Positions 35,272 through 44,920 are shown, numbered from the stretch's first letter. The stretch is DNA of 64,000 nucleotides from Verrucomicrobiaceae bacterium (GCA_027489965.1 JAIXZA010000016.1:124001-188000), one strand, 5' to 3'. Made by a program: numbers and translations. Notes: generated by a model not told the origin, from the sequence alone.

Positions 35272-35571
35272 TTAGTTCAAAAGCGAAGGTAAATCTCTTG
35301 CGCCATGAACAATGCGCACAATTTCGACTTGTTTGTTTTTCTCTCGGTAAAACACTAGGTAATTTGGAAACTCTGTAATTACCCACAGTCTCAGGTGGCG
35401 TAAGCGAGGCTTCATTTGTCCTAGTTCAGGCTCTTTGGCCAGTAGTGCAATATTTGCCTCAAATGAACAAATGATGCGGTTAGCAGCTTCTGGATTATCC
35501 AAGGCAATAAAATGATAGATATCACTCATGTCTTGAAGCGCTTCTGGAGAGATGATCGCCTCACTCATCAT
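35272..35571 (-). CDS. ParE-type toxin (second module)
   Basis: The 99-residue protein has EALQDMSDIYHFIALDNPEA, then LRLWVITEFPNYLVFYREKN and a VEIVRIVHGARDLPSL end, the ParE/RelE layout. It resembles the toxin at 31748 in the W/M-x-V-T-x-(F/Y)-P-N-Y-L motif. It begins right after the antitoxin stop, with no spacing. A second ATG one codon on is an alternative start. Confidence 0.87.
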   Translation of the reverse strand: MMSEAIISPEALQDMSDIYHFIALDNPEAANRIICSFEANIALLAKEPELGQMKPRLRHLRLWVITEFPNYLVFYREKNKQVEIVRIVHGARDLPSLLN

Positions 35572-35829
35572 TCAATGGCGCTGTGACCTTATCATATGAA
35601 AGGCTTGTGACGCTGGAATGCCATGACCAGCATCCAGTGAAGATAGGCCTGTATCGAGTTTGTTTAACAACTCATTTTCGTTAGAGACTGAAAACGATTT
35701 TCTAAGTTGCTTTTGTTTGGCTAATAACACCAATCCCTCTTCGATGGCTGCATCAACACTTGTAAACAATCCATCGCGAATTCCATGATTTAGAAAACTA
35801 AGCATGGCAGAATTAATTTCAACATTCAT
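35572..35829 (-). CDS. ParD-like antitoxin (second module)
   Basis: From the ATG at 35829 the protein has 85 residues. MNVEINSAMLSFLNHGIRDG, then LFTSVDAAIEEGLVLLAKQK, shows the ParD-like ribbon-helix-helix pattern (I/V-x-x-x-x-x-F-L, 'A-x-x-E-G'). The rest is a flexible tail. The frame is open to 35856, but the N-terminus at 35829 fits the fold. The toxin gene follows without a gap. Confidence 0.8.
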   Translation of the reverse strand: MNVEINSAMLSFLNHGIRDGLFTSVDAAIEEGLVLLAKQKQLRKSFSVSNENELLNKLDTGLSSLDAGHGIPASQAFHMIRSQRH

Positions 35830-35870
35830 GAGGCATTGATGACCTAAAACAACCATCCTGCAAGCCCGAG

Positions 35871-38800
35871 CTATTGTTGTGTCAACCGCACATAATCTAT
35901 CCCCACCATGTTTCCTGGAGAGGCCGCTGGGTTCGGGTTTTCAAGGGTGAAGGTAAGTGCGTGGTCTCCGGTCGTGAGATGATGTGTTCCCCAGTCTTGT
36001 TCGTCGGTGAGAATGACTTTGCCGGCGTTGTAGCCATCAAACGTGGAGGAAATCGGTTTGCCATCCAACGTGATGCTCACCACACCATAATCGTGAGCCA
36101 TCGTGAGTGCGGAATACAGGGTGTATTTGCCAGCGTCTTGAATCGGAAGTGCCAAGGTGAGCTTGTCTCCAGGCTTACCGCCTGTCCACCAGAGCTGTGC
36201 ACCGCCGCTCCATTGATTGCCAAAGCCTCCCATACCTTGCTTTCTCGTCTTCCCGCCTGTGAGTCCCATGATTTTTAATGCCTCGGCTTCTAGGGTTCCA
36301 GGAACTGTTCGTCGTTCGGCCCTTAAGCCGTTCGGTTGGGCAGAACCTCGAGCGGATGAACTCTGCAAATACGTCACCAGATCCACCACCATTTCCGGCG
36401 GAAGCGCATCAAACAAGCCTTCAGGCATCGTGCTAAGTTTAGAGACCTCACGCTTGCTAATGTCAGCTATGGGCAGGGTGAAATCGACCCCACCCATCAT
36501 GGCGATTTTCACAGCGGCAGTGTTTTCATCTTTGATGACACCGCTCATCACACGTCCATCCTTCATGGTGAAAACATTGAGCTGGTAAGCTTTGCCGATG
36601 ACTGCATTCGGATCGAGTACGTTTTCCAGCAGGTAGTTCAAATCGGCGCGATTGCTGCCGGTGATGTCGGGCCCGACGTTTTGGCCTTCGCCAAAAAGCT
36701 TGTGGCAAGCTCCACAAGTGGCCATGAAAATGGATTTTCCCGTGACCGCGTTGCCTTTGGCCAACGCTGCAGGTGTGAGGAGGTCGCGATACTTTTTTGT
36801 GCGCTGGGCAAGGTCGGCCTTCGGCGCATTGACATCACCCCAGGCAGATTTGATCAAGGCGCTGATCTCTGGGTCGTCAAAAGCAGATAATTGCCGAATC
36901 AGGAAAGGGGAAAGACTCGTCGCTGGAATGGTCTTGGCTTGCACGGCTTTGAGCAGTGCTTTAGCGCCCTCTTTGGTCGAGGCTAGGGTATTGATGGCGT
37001 CGGGGAGTTCGATGGTTGTGAGTTTGGGCAAAGCGGCACTGAGGATGCTTGGCGTTTCCGCACTTTTGAGTGAGGCAAGCGCTTGAATGGCCTTTCGACG
37101 CAAGGGGGCAGGGGTGTCGTTTTGGATGAGGATCTCCTGCAAAACCCCTGCCGTGGCAGCATCGTTGGCTTGGAGCAGGATGGCGAGCGCTTGCTCGCGC
37201 CCGATGACAGGGCCGCCGGAGGAAAGCCGAGTGCGGTAGCTATGAAGCGCGCTTTCTACGCCCATGTGTGCTTCGAGTTCGAGCAAAGTCGCTGTGACTT
37301 GAGCCGCATTCACCGAGGTTCCAGATTCGGCTAAAGCCGAAACCACTTTTTGTCGCAGCGCCGGCCAATCGGCGGGTTGGGAAATTTGATGGCCTGCCCT
37401 TGCTGCTTGGACTAAGGCCTGAAGCAGGTTTTCGCGAAGTTCCGCATCTCCCGTCTCCGCCGCAAGCTTCAGTAAGTTCGCGCGGCCTGCCTCATCTGAG
37501 GAAAGACGGCGATAGATGAAGCCCGTGACTTTGGGAATCTTCGACACCTTCGCGAGCTGCATGCCAGCCACTGGATCAGCTGCCACGAGGGGTTCGATAC
37601 CATACCAGATGAGCAGCGGGATCATCGGATCGTCTGCGTCTTCGCTGTGCGAAAGCAGACCTTTGGCTAAAGCACTCTGATAAGGGACACAATAACGGAG
37701 ATGATCTGCTTTAGAGAAACGCTGGAGTGCAAAAGCCATGGATCGACGGACGATGGGAGAGTTTTCGTTTTTTGCTACGATGTAGAAAGCATCCGGTTGT
37801 GGTCCGTTGCCAAGAGCTACGTCCGTAGGCATGAATCCCTCTTTTCCGAATTTCGGGGTCTCAGCTTTTTGCCATGACCAATTCCGAAGTAACCACTCTT
37901 TTGATGGATTCAAAATGGCGTTTGCCCAGGATTCATGGAATGACATTTCATACAACCATTTGCACCTCAGTAGCGTCGTAGGAGTTGCTTTGATTTCCAG
38001 TTTTTGTCGGAGGTTCTGATGCTCTTGAAAGTCCTTTTGAAGAGTATCGTGGACGTCTCGTTCCCAGTAGATCCGCCTCGCCATCCGCGATTCCCATTCG
38101 TTCTCGGTTTGCACCGCAAGTTTGACGAGTGACTCATCGCTTTCCTTGGCGAGATCCCCCTTCCATGGTTTCCATCCATCGTAGCTGATGCGATAAATTC
38201 GTCCATTGCTCCGATCCCAATGTTCTACGGCGTTGCTACCTCGGTGGCAGATTTGTTGATCGCTCCAGTCACTGACATAGACTGCACCATCTGGGCCCAC
38301 TTTCTGGGTGACGGGGATGAAATGCATGTCGTTTGAGCGCAGGAAATCGGCGGCATGTTTGCCAATGTAACTGCTGCCTTTAGGATCGGTGTAGTTGGCC
38401 ACGAGGCGATGGCCGTGCAGGTTGCCGAAGAGGAGTTGATTGCGATACGTTGGCGGAAACAGGCTGCTTTGATAAATGGCCAGACCGCAGTGTGCATGAC
38501 CACCGCCAAGGGCGTTCGTATCGTTGTTCATCACTCCCGCGCCAGTGGTTTTGTCGAAGCTGACATCGGGGCGCGGATTGCCAGCATAATGGGCGTGGTC
38601 GGCGATGGTCTTGATATCCTCATAAGTGTGCGGATTGAAGTGTTGCCCGGCCTGTCGCTGATACCGACCTCCGGGGACAATGTGGTAAAGATGCGGAATG
38701 ACGCAGGCAGTGACGAACCACTCGCCATGCTGGTCGTAATCGAGCCCCCAAGGGTTGCTGGTGCCCTCGGCGAAGATTTCAAACTCATGCCTCAGGGGAT

Positions 38801-40643
38801 GGTAACGCCACACGCCAGCATTGATCGGAATGCGTTTGTCCTCCGGCGTGTCGGGCTTGCCGACCTTGCTGTGCGTGAAAACGCCATGGCAGCCGTAAAG
38901 CCAACCGTCTGGGCCCCAAATGAAGCTGTTCAGTGTTTCGTGAGTGTCCTGGCTGCCCCAGCCATCTAGCAGGGCGTAGGCGGTGAAGTTGAGACCGGGG
39001 ACTTTAGGGCGCTGATCGGTCTGATCCGATGGATCAGGCTGATCATTCCGATCTTTGTCAGGAATAAACATCAAATACGGTGCTGCGCCCACCCACACGC
39101 CGCCAAACCCCAGCTCGATGCCGCTGACAAGGTTCAGACCTTCACAGAAAATTTTGATCGTCTCAAAGCTGCCATCACCGTCTTTGTCTTCGAGGATTTT
39201 GATGCGGTCCTGACCTTTCCCCATTTCACGAGGTTTCGGGTAGCTGTTTCCTTCCACAACCCAGATGCGTCCGCGCTCATCAAAGGTGAAGGCAATCGGC
39301 TGCACAAGATCGGGTTCAGCAGCAATCAGCTCAGCTTTGAAGCCGCCAGGAAGCTGCATGGTCTTCAGCGCCTCAGCAGGAGACTGGCCTTTGGCATACT
39401 CCGTCTGCGGTTTCAAAGCAGGCCCATAGAGCTTCTTTGGCGTGAGGTCAGCGACACTCTTTTGGCGCTCCTGTGTGAGAATGAAGACACCGGCTTTATT
39501 GCCAACAACGATGTCAGGTAGAAGATCGCCATTCACATCACCGACCTGCACATCAACGCCGACACCACTTTCGGCATCGACGAGGTGCGGGATAAAATCG
39601 CCGCCGCCTTTGCCGTCGCGCTTCGTTTGATACCAGTAGATCACGCGATGGCCGTGCTCGTCCGGATCGTGGCCGTTGTGCGCCCAGTAGCGCTTGCCGG
39701 TGACAATGTCCTTCACACCATCACCGTCGATGTCGGCGAGGGATGCCGCGTGCGGCTGTGAGAAGATGATGCCGTAGTCGTTGTCCTGCGGCTGTTCACT
39801 GGCAAGCATGACACGTTCCCATGTCGGTTTGTCGGATGCGGGCTTATTTTGTAAAAACACCGCCACGCCGTAGCGGTGGGCTGAGAGACTGGTGAAGATA
39901 TCGTTGGTGCCATTGCCATCAAAGTCATAGGCAAACATCTGCGCGCCACCCCCGACCCCAGCAGCGAAGTTATGCTGCGTAAAGTTCTTGGTTCCTGTTT
40001 CATGGTCCTTGGTTGGATTTTCCCACCAACGCCGCGCTTCCAAGAGATCCATCTTCCCATCTCGATTGACGTCACCGACACCGAGACCATGGGTGAATTT
40101 GGCGACCTTCAAATCATCGGTCACAGCCACGAACTTCCATTTCTCGGTCGGATGATCCCAGTTCGGGGCGAACCAACCGAACTTGCCACCTGTGCTGCAC
40201 ACGATCTCTGGTTTTCCATCGCCTGTGATGTCGGTAAACACGGGCGATTCGTTGTCCACCACATCGGCGACGATGTGCATGGGCCACGGTTTGTCGTCGT
40301 GCGTGCCGGGGTTCAGGTAGAGACGTGCTTCTTTGCCTGGGAAGCCGAGGATGAGGATGTCGTTCTTTTGATCGGCATTGAAGTCGTGGATGTAGGCAAA
40401 GAAGTTGTCGGAGTAGCCATTGATGCTGAAGATCTTCGGCTCGTAGTAGGCGTGCTTTGTTTCAAATGTGGGGCCTTCCCACCAGAATGGACCGGAGACC
40501 ACATCGGGTTTGCCATCGCCATTGATGTCGCCAATTGCAGCACCTTCAGAATAAAAGTCACCGTGGAGCTGTTGGCGCTGCCAAGTGATCTCTGTGGCAG
40601 CATGCATACTAGAGATAGCGAGGAGGGTGAGAAGGAATTTCAT
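35871..40643 (-). CDS. Giant secreted VCBS / dehydrogenase-like / HEAT / cytochrome c protein
   Basis: This 1590-residue protein has a signal peptide (cleavage near MHA-ATE). Domain order by eye: about 20-400, seven FG-GAP/VCBS repeats with calcium-type loops (GDINGDGKPDVVSG, DITGDGKPEIVC, DIDGDGVKDIVTG). About 430-830 is a glucose-dehydrogenase-like propeller of the TIGR02604 type (LPGGFKAELIAAEPDLVQPI). About 860-1290 are HEAT-like helices. About 1310-1430 is a cytochrome c of the TIGR02603 type with heme motif CGACH (GKSIFMATCGACHKLFGEGQ). The last 140 residues are a beta-rich carbohydrate-binding-like domain. Such proteins are thought to oxidise sugars or polymers outside the cell and pass electrons to the heme; the substrate is unknown. 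A 228-base region with the parE/parD module lies beyond its 3' end. Confidence 0.93.
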   Translation of the reverse strand: MKFLLTLLAISSMHAATEITWQRQQLHGDFYSEGAAIGDINGDGKPDVVSGPFWWEGPTFETKHAYYEPKIFSINGYSDNFFAYIHDFNADQKNDILILGFPGKEARLYLNPGTHDDKPWPMHIVADVVDNESPVFTDITGDGKPEIVCSTGGKFGWFAPNWDHPTEKWKFVAVTDDLKVAKFTHGLGVGDVNRDGKMDLLEARRWWENPTKDHETGTKNFTQHNFAAGVGGGAQMFAYDFDGNGTNDIFTSLSAHRYGVAVFLQNKPASDKPTWERVMLASEQPQDNDYGIIFSQPHAASLADIDGDGVKDIVTGKRYWAHNGHDPDEHGHRVIYWYQTKRDGKGGGDFIPHLVDAESGVGVDVQVGDVNGDLLPDIVVGNKAGVFILTQERQKSVADLTPKKLYGPALKPQTEYAKGQSPAEALKTMQLPGGFKAELIAAEPDLVQPIAFTFDERGRIWVVEGNSYPKPREMGKGQDRIKILEDKDGDGSFETIKIFCEGLNLVSGIELGFGGVWVGAAPYLMFIPDKDRNDQPDPSDQTDQRPKVPGLNFTAYALLDGWGSQDTHETLNSFIWGPDGWLYGCHGVFTHSKVGKPDTPEDKRIPINAGVWRYHPLRHEFEIFAEGTSNPWGLDYDQHGEWFVTACVIPHLYHIVPGGRYQRQAGQHFNPHTYEDIKTIADHAHYAGNPRPDVSFDKTTGAGVMNNDTNALGGGHAHCGLAIYQSSLFPPTYRNQLLFGNLHGHRLVANYTDPKGSSYIGKHAADFLRSNDMHFIPVTQKVGPDGAVYVSDWSDQQICHRGSNAVEHWDRSNGRIYRISYDGWKPWKGDLAKESDESLVKLAVQTENEWESRMARRIYWERDVHDTLQKDFQEHQNLRQKLEIKATPTTLLRCKWLYEMSFHESWANAILNPSKEWLLRNWSWQKAETPKFGKEGFMPTDVALGNGPQPDAFYIVAKNENSPIVRRSMAFALQRFSKADHLRYCVPYQSALAKGLLSHSEDADDPMIPLLIWYGIEPLVAADPVAGMQLAKVSKIPKVTGFIYRRLSSDEAGRANLLKLAAETGDAELRENLLQALVQAARAGHQISQPADWPALRQKVVSALAESGTSVNAAQVTATLLELEAHMGVESALHSYRTRLSSGGPVIGREQALAILLQANDAATAGVLQEILIQNDTPAPLRRKAIQALASLKSAETPSILSAALPKLTTIELPDAINTLASTKEGAKALLKAVQAKTIPATSLSPFLIRQLSAFDDPEISALIKSAWGDVNAPKADLAQRTKKYRDLLTPAALAKGNAVTGKSIFMATCGACHKLFGEGQNVGPDITGSNRADLNYLLENVLDPNAVIGKAYQLNVFTMKDGRVMSGVIKDENTAAVKIAMMGGVDFTLPIADISKREVSKLSTMPEGLFDALPPEMVVDLVTYLQSSSARGSAQPNGLRAERRTVPGTLEAEALKIMGLTGGKTRKQGMGGFGNQWSGGAQLWWTGGKPGDKLTLALPIQDAGKYTLYSALTMAHDYGVVSITLDGKPISSTFDGYNAGKVILTDEQDWGTHHLTTGDHALTFTLENPNPAASPGNMVGIDYVRLTQQ

Positions 40644-40758
40644 GATAGCTTGAAACCAACGCTAACAGATAAAGGCCTTATCGGACAAGGATTGGTTTGA
40701 ATCGGACGGGTGACAAACGTATTAGCATGGAGTTTCGCAGACTTCCGGCTCTCCGTTC

Positions 40759-43275
40759 ATGCTTCCTTCCATCAATACGCTTAAACTTCCCGACACTTGG
40801 CAGCATCAAGGCGTGACCTTTTTGCGCCAAGGTTCGGATGTGGTGGTTAGCGCTCCCACGGGAGCAGGGAAGACCTATATTTTCGAGTTATTGCATCAGT
40901 CCAGGTCTCTGCAAGGCCAGGCCGTTTATACCGTGCCGACCCGTGCTCTGGCCAATGATAAGTATGCAGAGTGGAAGGAGGCGAAGTGGGACGTCGGCAT
41001 TGCTACGGGAGATGTCTCCGAAAATGTCGGTGCACCAGTTCTCGTTGCAACTCTGGAGACACAGTTAGAGCGTATGGTTCGTGGGGAAGGCCCTGCATTA
41101 CTGGTGATTGATGAGTATCAAATGATCGCCGATTCAGCGCGCGGTAGTCACTATGAAGCGGCGATTGCGCTGGCTCCGAAAGAAACGCGACTGCTTTTAT
41201 TGAGTGGCTCGGTGGCTAACCCTGAGGACATCGTGGCCTGGTTGCGACGGCTGGGTCGTAAGGCGGAAGTTGTGATCACGAAAGAGCGGCCGGTTCCTTT
41301 GGAAGAGGCGCCATTTGAAGCTCTGCCACAACGCATGGCACGTAGCCTTGAGCATTACTGGCCGAAGTTTGCGGCTGCTGTCATGTTGGCTGACATGGCT
41401 CCTTTGCTGATTTTTTCCCCACGACGAAAAGAGGCTGAATCCATTGCTCGTCGTTTGGCAGCCGATCTTCCTGCGGGTGATCCGCTGAGTCTCACGGCCG
41501 AGCAAAAAGCAGTTTGTGGGAAAGACCTAACGAACTTGTTGGAAAAGCGTGTCGCTTTTCATCACAGTGGTCTGTCGTATGCCGCACGAGCTGGTGTCAT
41601 TGAGCCCTTAGCTAAGGCTGGTCAATTACGCGTCATTGCTGCGACAATGGGCCTTGCCGCAGGCATTAACTTTTCGGTGAGAAGTGTTCATGTCGCTGCC
41701 ACGACCTATCATGATGGGAAATCTGAGCATAAACTCGCCCCCGACGAACTATTGCAAATGTATGGTCGCGCTGGCAGGCGTGGACTGGATGAGCGCGGTT
41801 ATGTGATCACCTCACGTCAAAGCCCGACGCTGATGGATGCCCACCCTGCGCGCTTGCACCGCAGCAGCCTCTTAGCCTGGCCCATTTTTCTGCGTGTCAT
41901 GAAGCATGCGGCGCAGACAGGACAGAATGCGTTTCGTTCTGCTGAGGACTTTGCGCAGAGATTGTATGCCAAAGAGCCGCCATTGCTCGGCCTGGAAGCG
42001 CATGTGCCAGAGAGTAGTTCAGCCCAAATTCCACAAGAAGCCAAAGCACTGTTTGGTCTTGAGGCGACTGAAAAGCAGATCTTGAATTCCAAGGGCGAAT
42101 GGGAGCGGCGGATGAATGAGCCGACGATTTATCTGCCACTGCGTGAAGCTTGGCTGGCAGGCGCGGATAAGCGTGCGAGCGCTCTGAGCATTCCTAATTT
42201 CGTGGCCAAGTTCGCGCATGGCATCGGCCGAGTTGGAAAAAAGGAGGCGGCTGTTTATGGTGTTGAGATTCCATTAGGAGGCATCATTGAGGGTGCAGAA
42301 CCACCTGCGATCCGACCGACGAAAGCATTACGCCGACTGCTCAAGCTCCCGCGTAAACTCGAAGAGATTTCGGTCGAGGAAATCGAAGTGCTTTATGCCG
42401 CCGAGCTTTGTGCTGCCTTGCATCAGAGCTATTCAGGGCAATGGGCTGAAGGGAGTCGCGGCCTGCCCGAATTAGCAAGAATGATAGCCAAGGAAGGTTT
42501 GGTGTTTGCCTTTTTTGACCTCGGCAGTGTCGAGGTGCCGGTGTATCGCGATTCTCATGCCGTGCCGATTTATCAGCCCTTGGAGCGCACTCGCGTGGTG
42601 AAGAATGACACAGGAGTCCATGATCAAGGGGTTGCTGTAACTGCCACAGATCGCCAACCGCGTTCTGGCTCCCCGATTCATGCATGGAGATCTCTGGGCC
42701 TCATTGATGAAGACGGCGCACCGACACGACGAGGCGAGATTTTTTCCTTTTTCCAAGATGGCGAAGGTTTGGCCATTGCTGCGGCCTTGGAGGATGACGG
42801 CTATCATGTGGATGAGCTGATCCCGCATCTAGCCAATCTGCGTGCTGGGGTGAAATTTGATCTGCCTTTGGCCTGTGGCTCGGAAAAGCTTGGTTCCATT
42901 TGCCGGAATACGTATGGTTTTATCAATCACCAAGGCTACCTCGAGAGTGGTCTTCCTTTAGATTACGGGGAAGGAGCAGCTGAATTGCTGGACACCTTAT
43001 TGCATCCTGAGAAAACGGAGTCTCGCGAGATGCATCATGACATTGCCGAAGGTGATATCTCGCGTGCTTATGTCGAGTGGTTGAGCCTGCTTCGTCACAT
43101 CACTCATGCACCAGCGCATCCTTGGAAGCGCTGGACCGATCTTCAGGAGGAAACCAAACGTGTGCTCAAACGCCATGATAAAACCATGCGGCACCTTTTT
43201 TATTTAGATTTGCCTGCACTCACCCATCAGCAGCGCCATGGCAAGCCACGTCATTATCTCATGGCGAAAGGTTGA
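40759..43275 (+). CDS. Ski2/SUV3-like superfamily 2 helicase
   Basis: The 838-residue helicase has Walker A VVSAPTGAGKTYIFELL, motif Ib VPTRALANDKYAEWK, motif II VIDEYQMIADSARGSHYE, motif III LLLSGSVANPED and motif VI QMYGRAGRRGLDERGYV. Motif II reads DEYQ rather than DExH, close to the DEIQ of mitochondrial SUV3 helicases, which unwind RNA for decay. After about 430 comes a long region of about 400 residues with no family I recognise. The start is divergent from the giant cytochrome gene, with 115 bases between. An RNA-processing role is inferred. Confidence 0.85.
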   Translation: MLPSINTLKLPDTWQHQGVTFLRQGSDVVVSAPTGAGKTYIFELLHQSRSLQGQAVYTVPTRALANDKYAEWKEAKWDVGIATGDVSENVGAPVLVATLETQLERMVRGEGPALLVIDEYQMIADSARGSHYEAAIALAPKETRLLLLSGSVANPEDIVAWLRRLGRKAEVVITKERPVPLEEAPFEALPQRMARSLEHYWPKFAAAVMLADMAPLLIFSPRRKEAESIARRLAADLPAGDPLSLTAEQKAVCGKDLTNLLEKRVAFHHSGLSYAARAGVIEPLAKAGQLRVIAATMGLAAGINFSVRSVHVAATTYHDGKSEHKLAPDELLQMYGRAGRRGLDERGYVITSRQSPTLMDAHPARLHRSSLLAWPIFLRVMKHAAQTGQNAFRSAEDFAQRLYAKEPPLLGLEAHVPESSSAQIPQEAKALFGLEATEKQILNSKGEWERRMNEPTIYLPLREAWLAGADKRASALSIPNFVAKFAHGIGRVGKKEAAVYGVEIPLGGIIEGAEPPAIRPTKALRRLLKLPRKLEEISVEEIEVLYAAELCAALHQSYSGQWAEGSRGLPELARMIAKEGLVFAFFDLGSVEVPVYRDSHAVPIYQPLERTRVVKNDTGVHDQGVAVTATDRQPRSGSPIHAWRSLGLIDEDGAPTRRGEIFSFFQDGEGLAIAAALEDDGYHVDELIPHLANLRAGVKFDLPLACGSEKLGSICRNTYGFINHQGYLESGLPLDYGEGAAELLDTLLHPEKTESREMHHDIAEGDISRAYVEWLSLLRHITHAPAHPWKRWTDLQEETKRVLKRHDKTMRHLFYLDLPALTHQQRHGKPRHYLMAKG

Positions 43276-43352
43276 CGATTTCGACACAAAGGCGAGCCTG
43301 TGATTGACAGACAAGCCTTTCTCCCGCTAGACAGAGGCGCGCCCAACTCCGC

Positions 43353-43931
43353 ATGAATCTTCCCAACAAGCTCACCGTTTCCCGCCTGGCTCTCACTGGC
43401 GTGTTTGTGGCATGTTTTTATATCCCCTGGTCGCAGTCCATGACAGCTGCCTTATTGATCTTTTCGGTAGCCTCGATCACCGATTACCTGGATGGAAAGA
43501 TCGCCCGCTCCAGAAACTTGGTGACCAATTTCGGCAAGCTCTTTGATCCCCTAGCCGATAAAGTGCTCATAGCCGCGGCTTTCATTTTGCTGGTTGAGCG
43601 CACGGAAATGAAGGCTTGGATTGCCATCTCGATACTTGCTCGGGAATTCTTTGTAACAGGCATTCGTCTGATTGCGGCCAATCAAGGCGCGGTTCTTGCG
43701 GCAGAGAGCCTAGGCAAGCATAAGATGATTTGGCAAATAATCACTGTCTTGTACTTCCTGCTGCGCGCAGCATCGGCAGAGGTGTTGTTCAGTCCCTTAC
43801 GGCCTTTGTTTGCCGAGTCCATGGTGCATCATTGGATCGGTTACGGACTTGTGGGCTTCACCACGTTACTCACGCTTGTTTCAGGCTTTAGCTATTTTTG
43901 GAAGAATAAGCATCTCTTCAATGATGCCTGA
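43353..43931 (+). CDS. pgsA: CDP-diacylglycerol-glycerol-3-phosphate 3-phosphatidyltransferase
   Basis: This 192-residue integral membrane enzyme makes phosphatidylglycerol phosphate. The CDP-alcohol phosphotransferase signature is complete: DYLDGKIARSRNLVTNFGKL followed by FDPLADKVL, that is D-x2-D-G-x2-A-R-x8-G-x3-D-x3-D. N-terminal MNLPNKLTVSRLALTGVFVA is typical of PgsA rather than other alcohol transferases. Four to six membrane helices fit. A TTGACA hexamer at 43304-43309 upstream could be a -35 box, but no good -10 follows. Confidence 0.95.
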   Translation: MNLPNKLTVSRLALTGVFVACFYIPWSQSMTAALLIFSVASITDYLDGKIARSRNLVTNFGKLFDPLADKVLIAAAFILLVERTEMKAWIAISILAREFFVTGIRLIAANQGAVLAAESLGKHKMIWQIITVLYFLLRAASAEVLFSPLRPLFAESMVHHWIGYGLVGFTTLLTLVSGFSYFWKNKHLFNDA

Positions 43932-44061
43932 TTGGGATAGGTCTATCAGTTAAGGTTGGCCGAACCAATTGTGCCACATGATAGGGCTACATAATTTCTT
44001 TGGCCTGAGCAGATGATTTTCTTGCCTTAACGTTCAGATTCCCGTTTGATCACGCCTCACC

Positions 44062-44673
44062 ATGAAAAAATACATCGTCGAACTTATCGGTACAATGTTT
44101 TTGGTTTTCGCTGTCGGCAACGCAGTGATTAGCAATAACCCACTCGCACCCATCGCTATCGGCCTCATGCTGATGGTTATGATCTTTGCGGGAGGGCATA
44201 TCTCGGGGGCTCACTTTAATCCGGCTGTCACCATCGGCGTCTGGCTTCGTGGGAAATGTGATAAAAAAGATGTTATTCCTTATATCCTGTGCCAGATCGT
44301 GGGCGCTGTGATCGCCTCGTTGGTGGTGAAGACGCTTCGCGGATCAGGTGCAGGTGGTGCCGATTTTGATCTAACTAAAGTCATCATCGCTGAGTTGTTC
44401 GGCACTTTTGCTTTGGTTTGGGTTGTGTTGAATGTAGCCACCGCAAAAGGCACTTCGGGCAATAGCTTCTACGGTGCCGCAATCGGTATGACCGTGACTG
44501 CGGGCGCTTTTGCTGTGGGTGACATCTCTGGTGCGGTCTTTAATCCAGCGGTCGCCGTTGGTGCCGTGGCCATGAAGTTGATCCAAGTGAAGTTTCTCTG
44601 GGTCTATCTTGTGGTTGGTCCTGTTGCAGCATTCATTGCAGCGAAGCTCTTCAAAGGCGTTTCCGAAGAGTAA
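44062..44673 (+). CDS. Aquaporin / MIP-family channel
   Basis: This 203-residue membrane protein has the two NPA half-helices that mark the family: SGAHFNPAVTIGVWLRG and SGAVFNPAVAVGAV. It starts MKKYIVELIGTMFLVFAVGN and has six helices. It is short for an aquaporin (usually 230-270). The narrowing residues around the NPA motifs do not obviously show a glycerol channel (no Asp after the second NPA), so water transport is more likely; this is tentative. A strong terminator follows at 44702. Confidence 0.93.
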   Translation: MKKYIVELIGTMFLVFAVGNAVISNNPLAPIAIGLMLMVMIFAGGHISGAHFNPAVTIGVWLRGKCDKKDVIPYILCQIVGAVIASLVVKTLRGSGAGGADFDLTKVIIAELFGTFALVWVVLNVATAKGTSGNSFYGAAIGMTVTAGAFAVGDISGAVFNPAVAVGAVAMKLIQVKFLWVYLVVGPVAAFIAAKLFKGVSEE

Positions 44674-44701
44674 GTCTCATCTCATTTAATCAATCATTTC
44701 T

Positions 44702-44734
44702 AGGCTGTCTGGGCATATCTCAGGCAGCCTTTTT
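44702..44734 (+). terminator. Rho-independent terminator after the aquaporin gene
   Basis: The arms AGGCTGTCTGGG and CTCAGGCAGCCT around a five-base CATAT loop form a 12-pair stem with two G-U pairs, followed by TTTTT. It lies 28 bases after the stop codon. Confidence 0.85.
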
Positions 44735-44904
44735 GTTTTCAGGTGGCGTGGTCCCAATTTAGCGAAAAATAAGCCATAATGACACAATAGCGTAAATTAA
44801 ATGAAGTAGATAAAGCCAAATTGGCATATTTTAGAGCTAACTAGTGATGCCTGGGATTTACATAATAAGTTCATCTTCAATCGTGTAATGATCCCAAAAA
44901 GAAA

Positions 44905-44920
44905 TTGGCACTATGACTGC
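44905..44920 (+). promoter_or_regulatory. Sigma-54-like (-24/-12) promoter ahead of the Hsp20 pair
   Basis: The sequence TTGGCACTATGACTGC keeps the TGGCAC core of the -24 element and TGC at the -12 element, with the GG-to-GC spacing of the consensus. Three of about 14 conserved positions deviate. It lies 58 bases upstream of the first Hsp20 ATG. The window shows no bound activator site, and whether this organism has RpoN is not known from the window. Confidence 0.4.

Noticed and set aside
43288..43320. Hairpin AAAGGC ... GCCTTT after the helicase gene as a terminator.
   Set aside because: The stem is interrupted by a 4x4 internal loop and no T-run follows.
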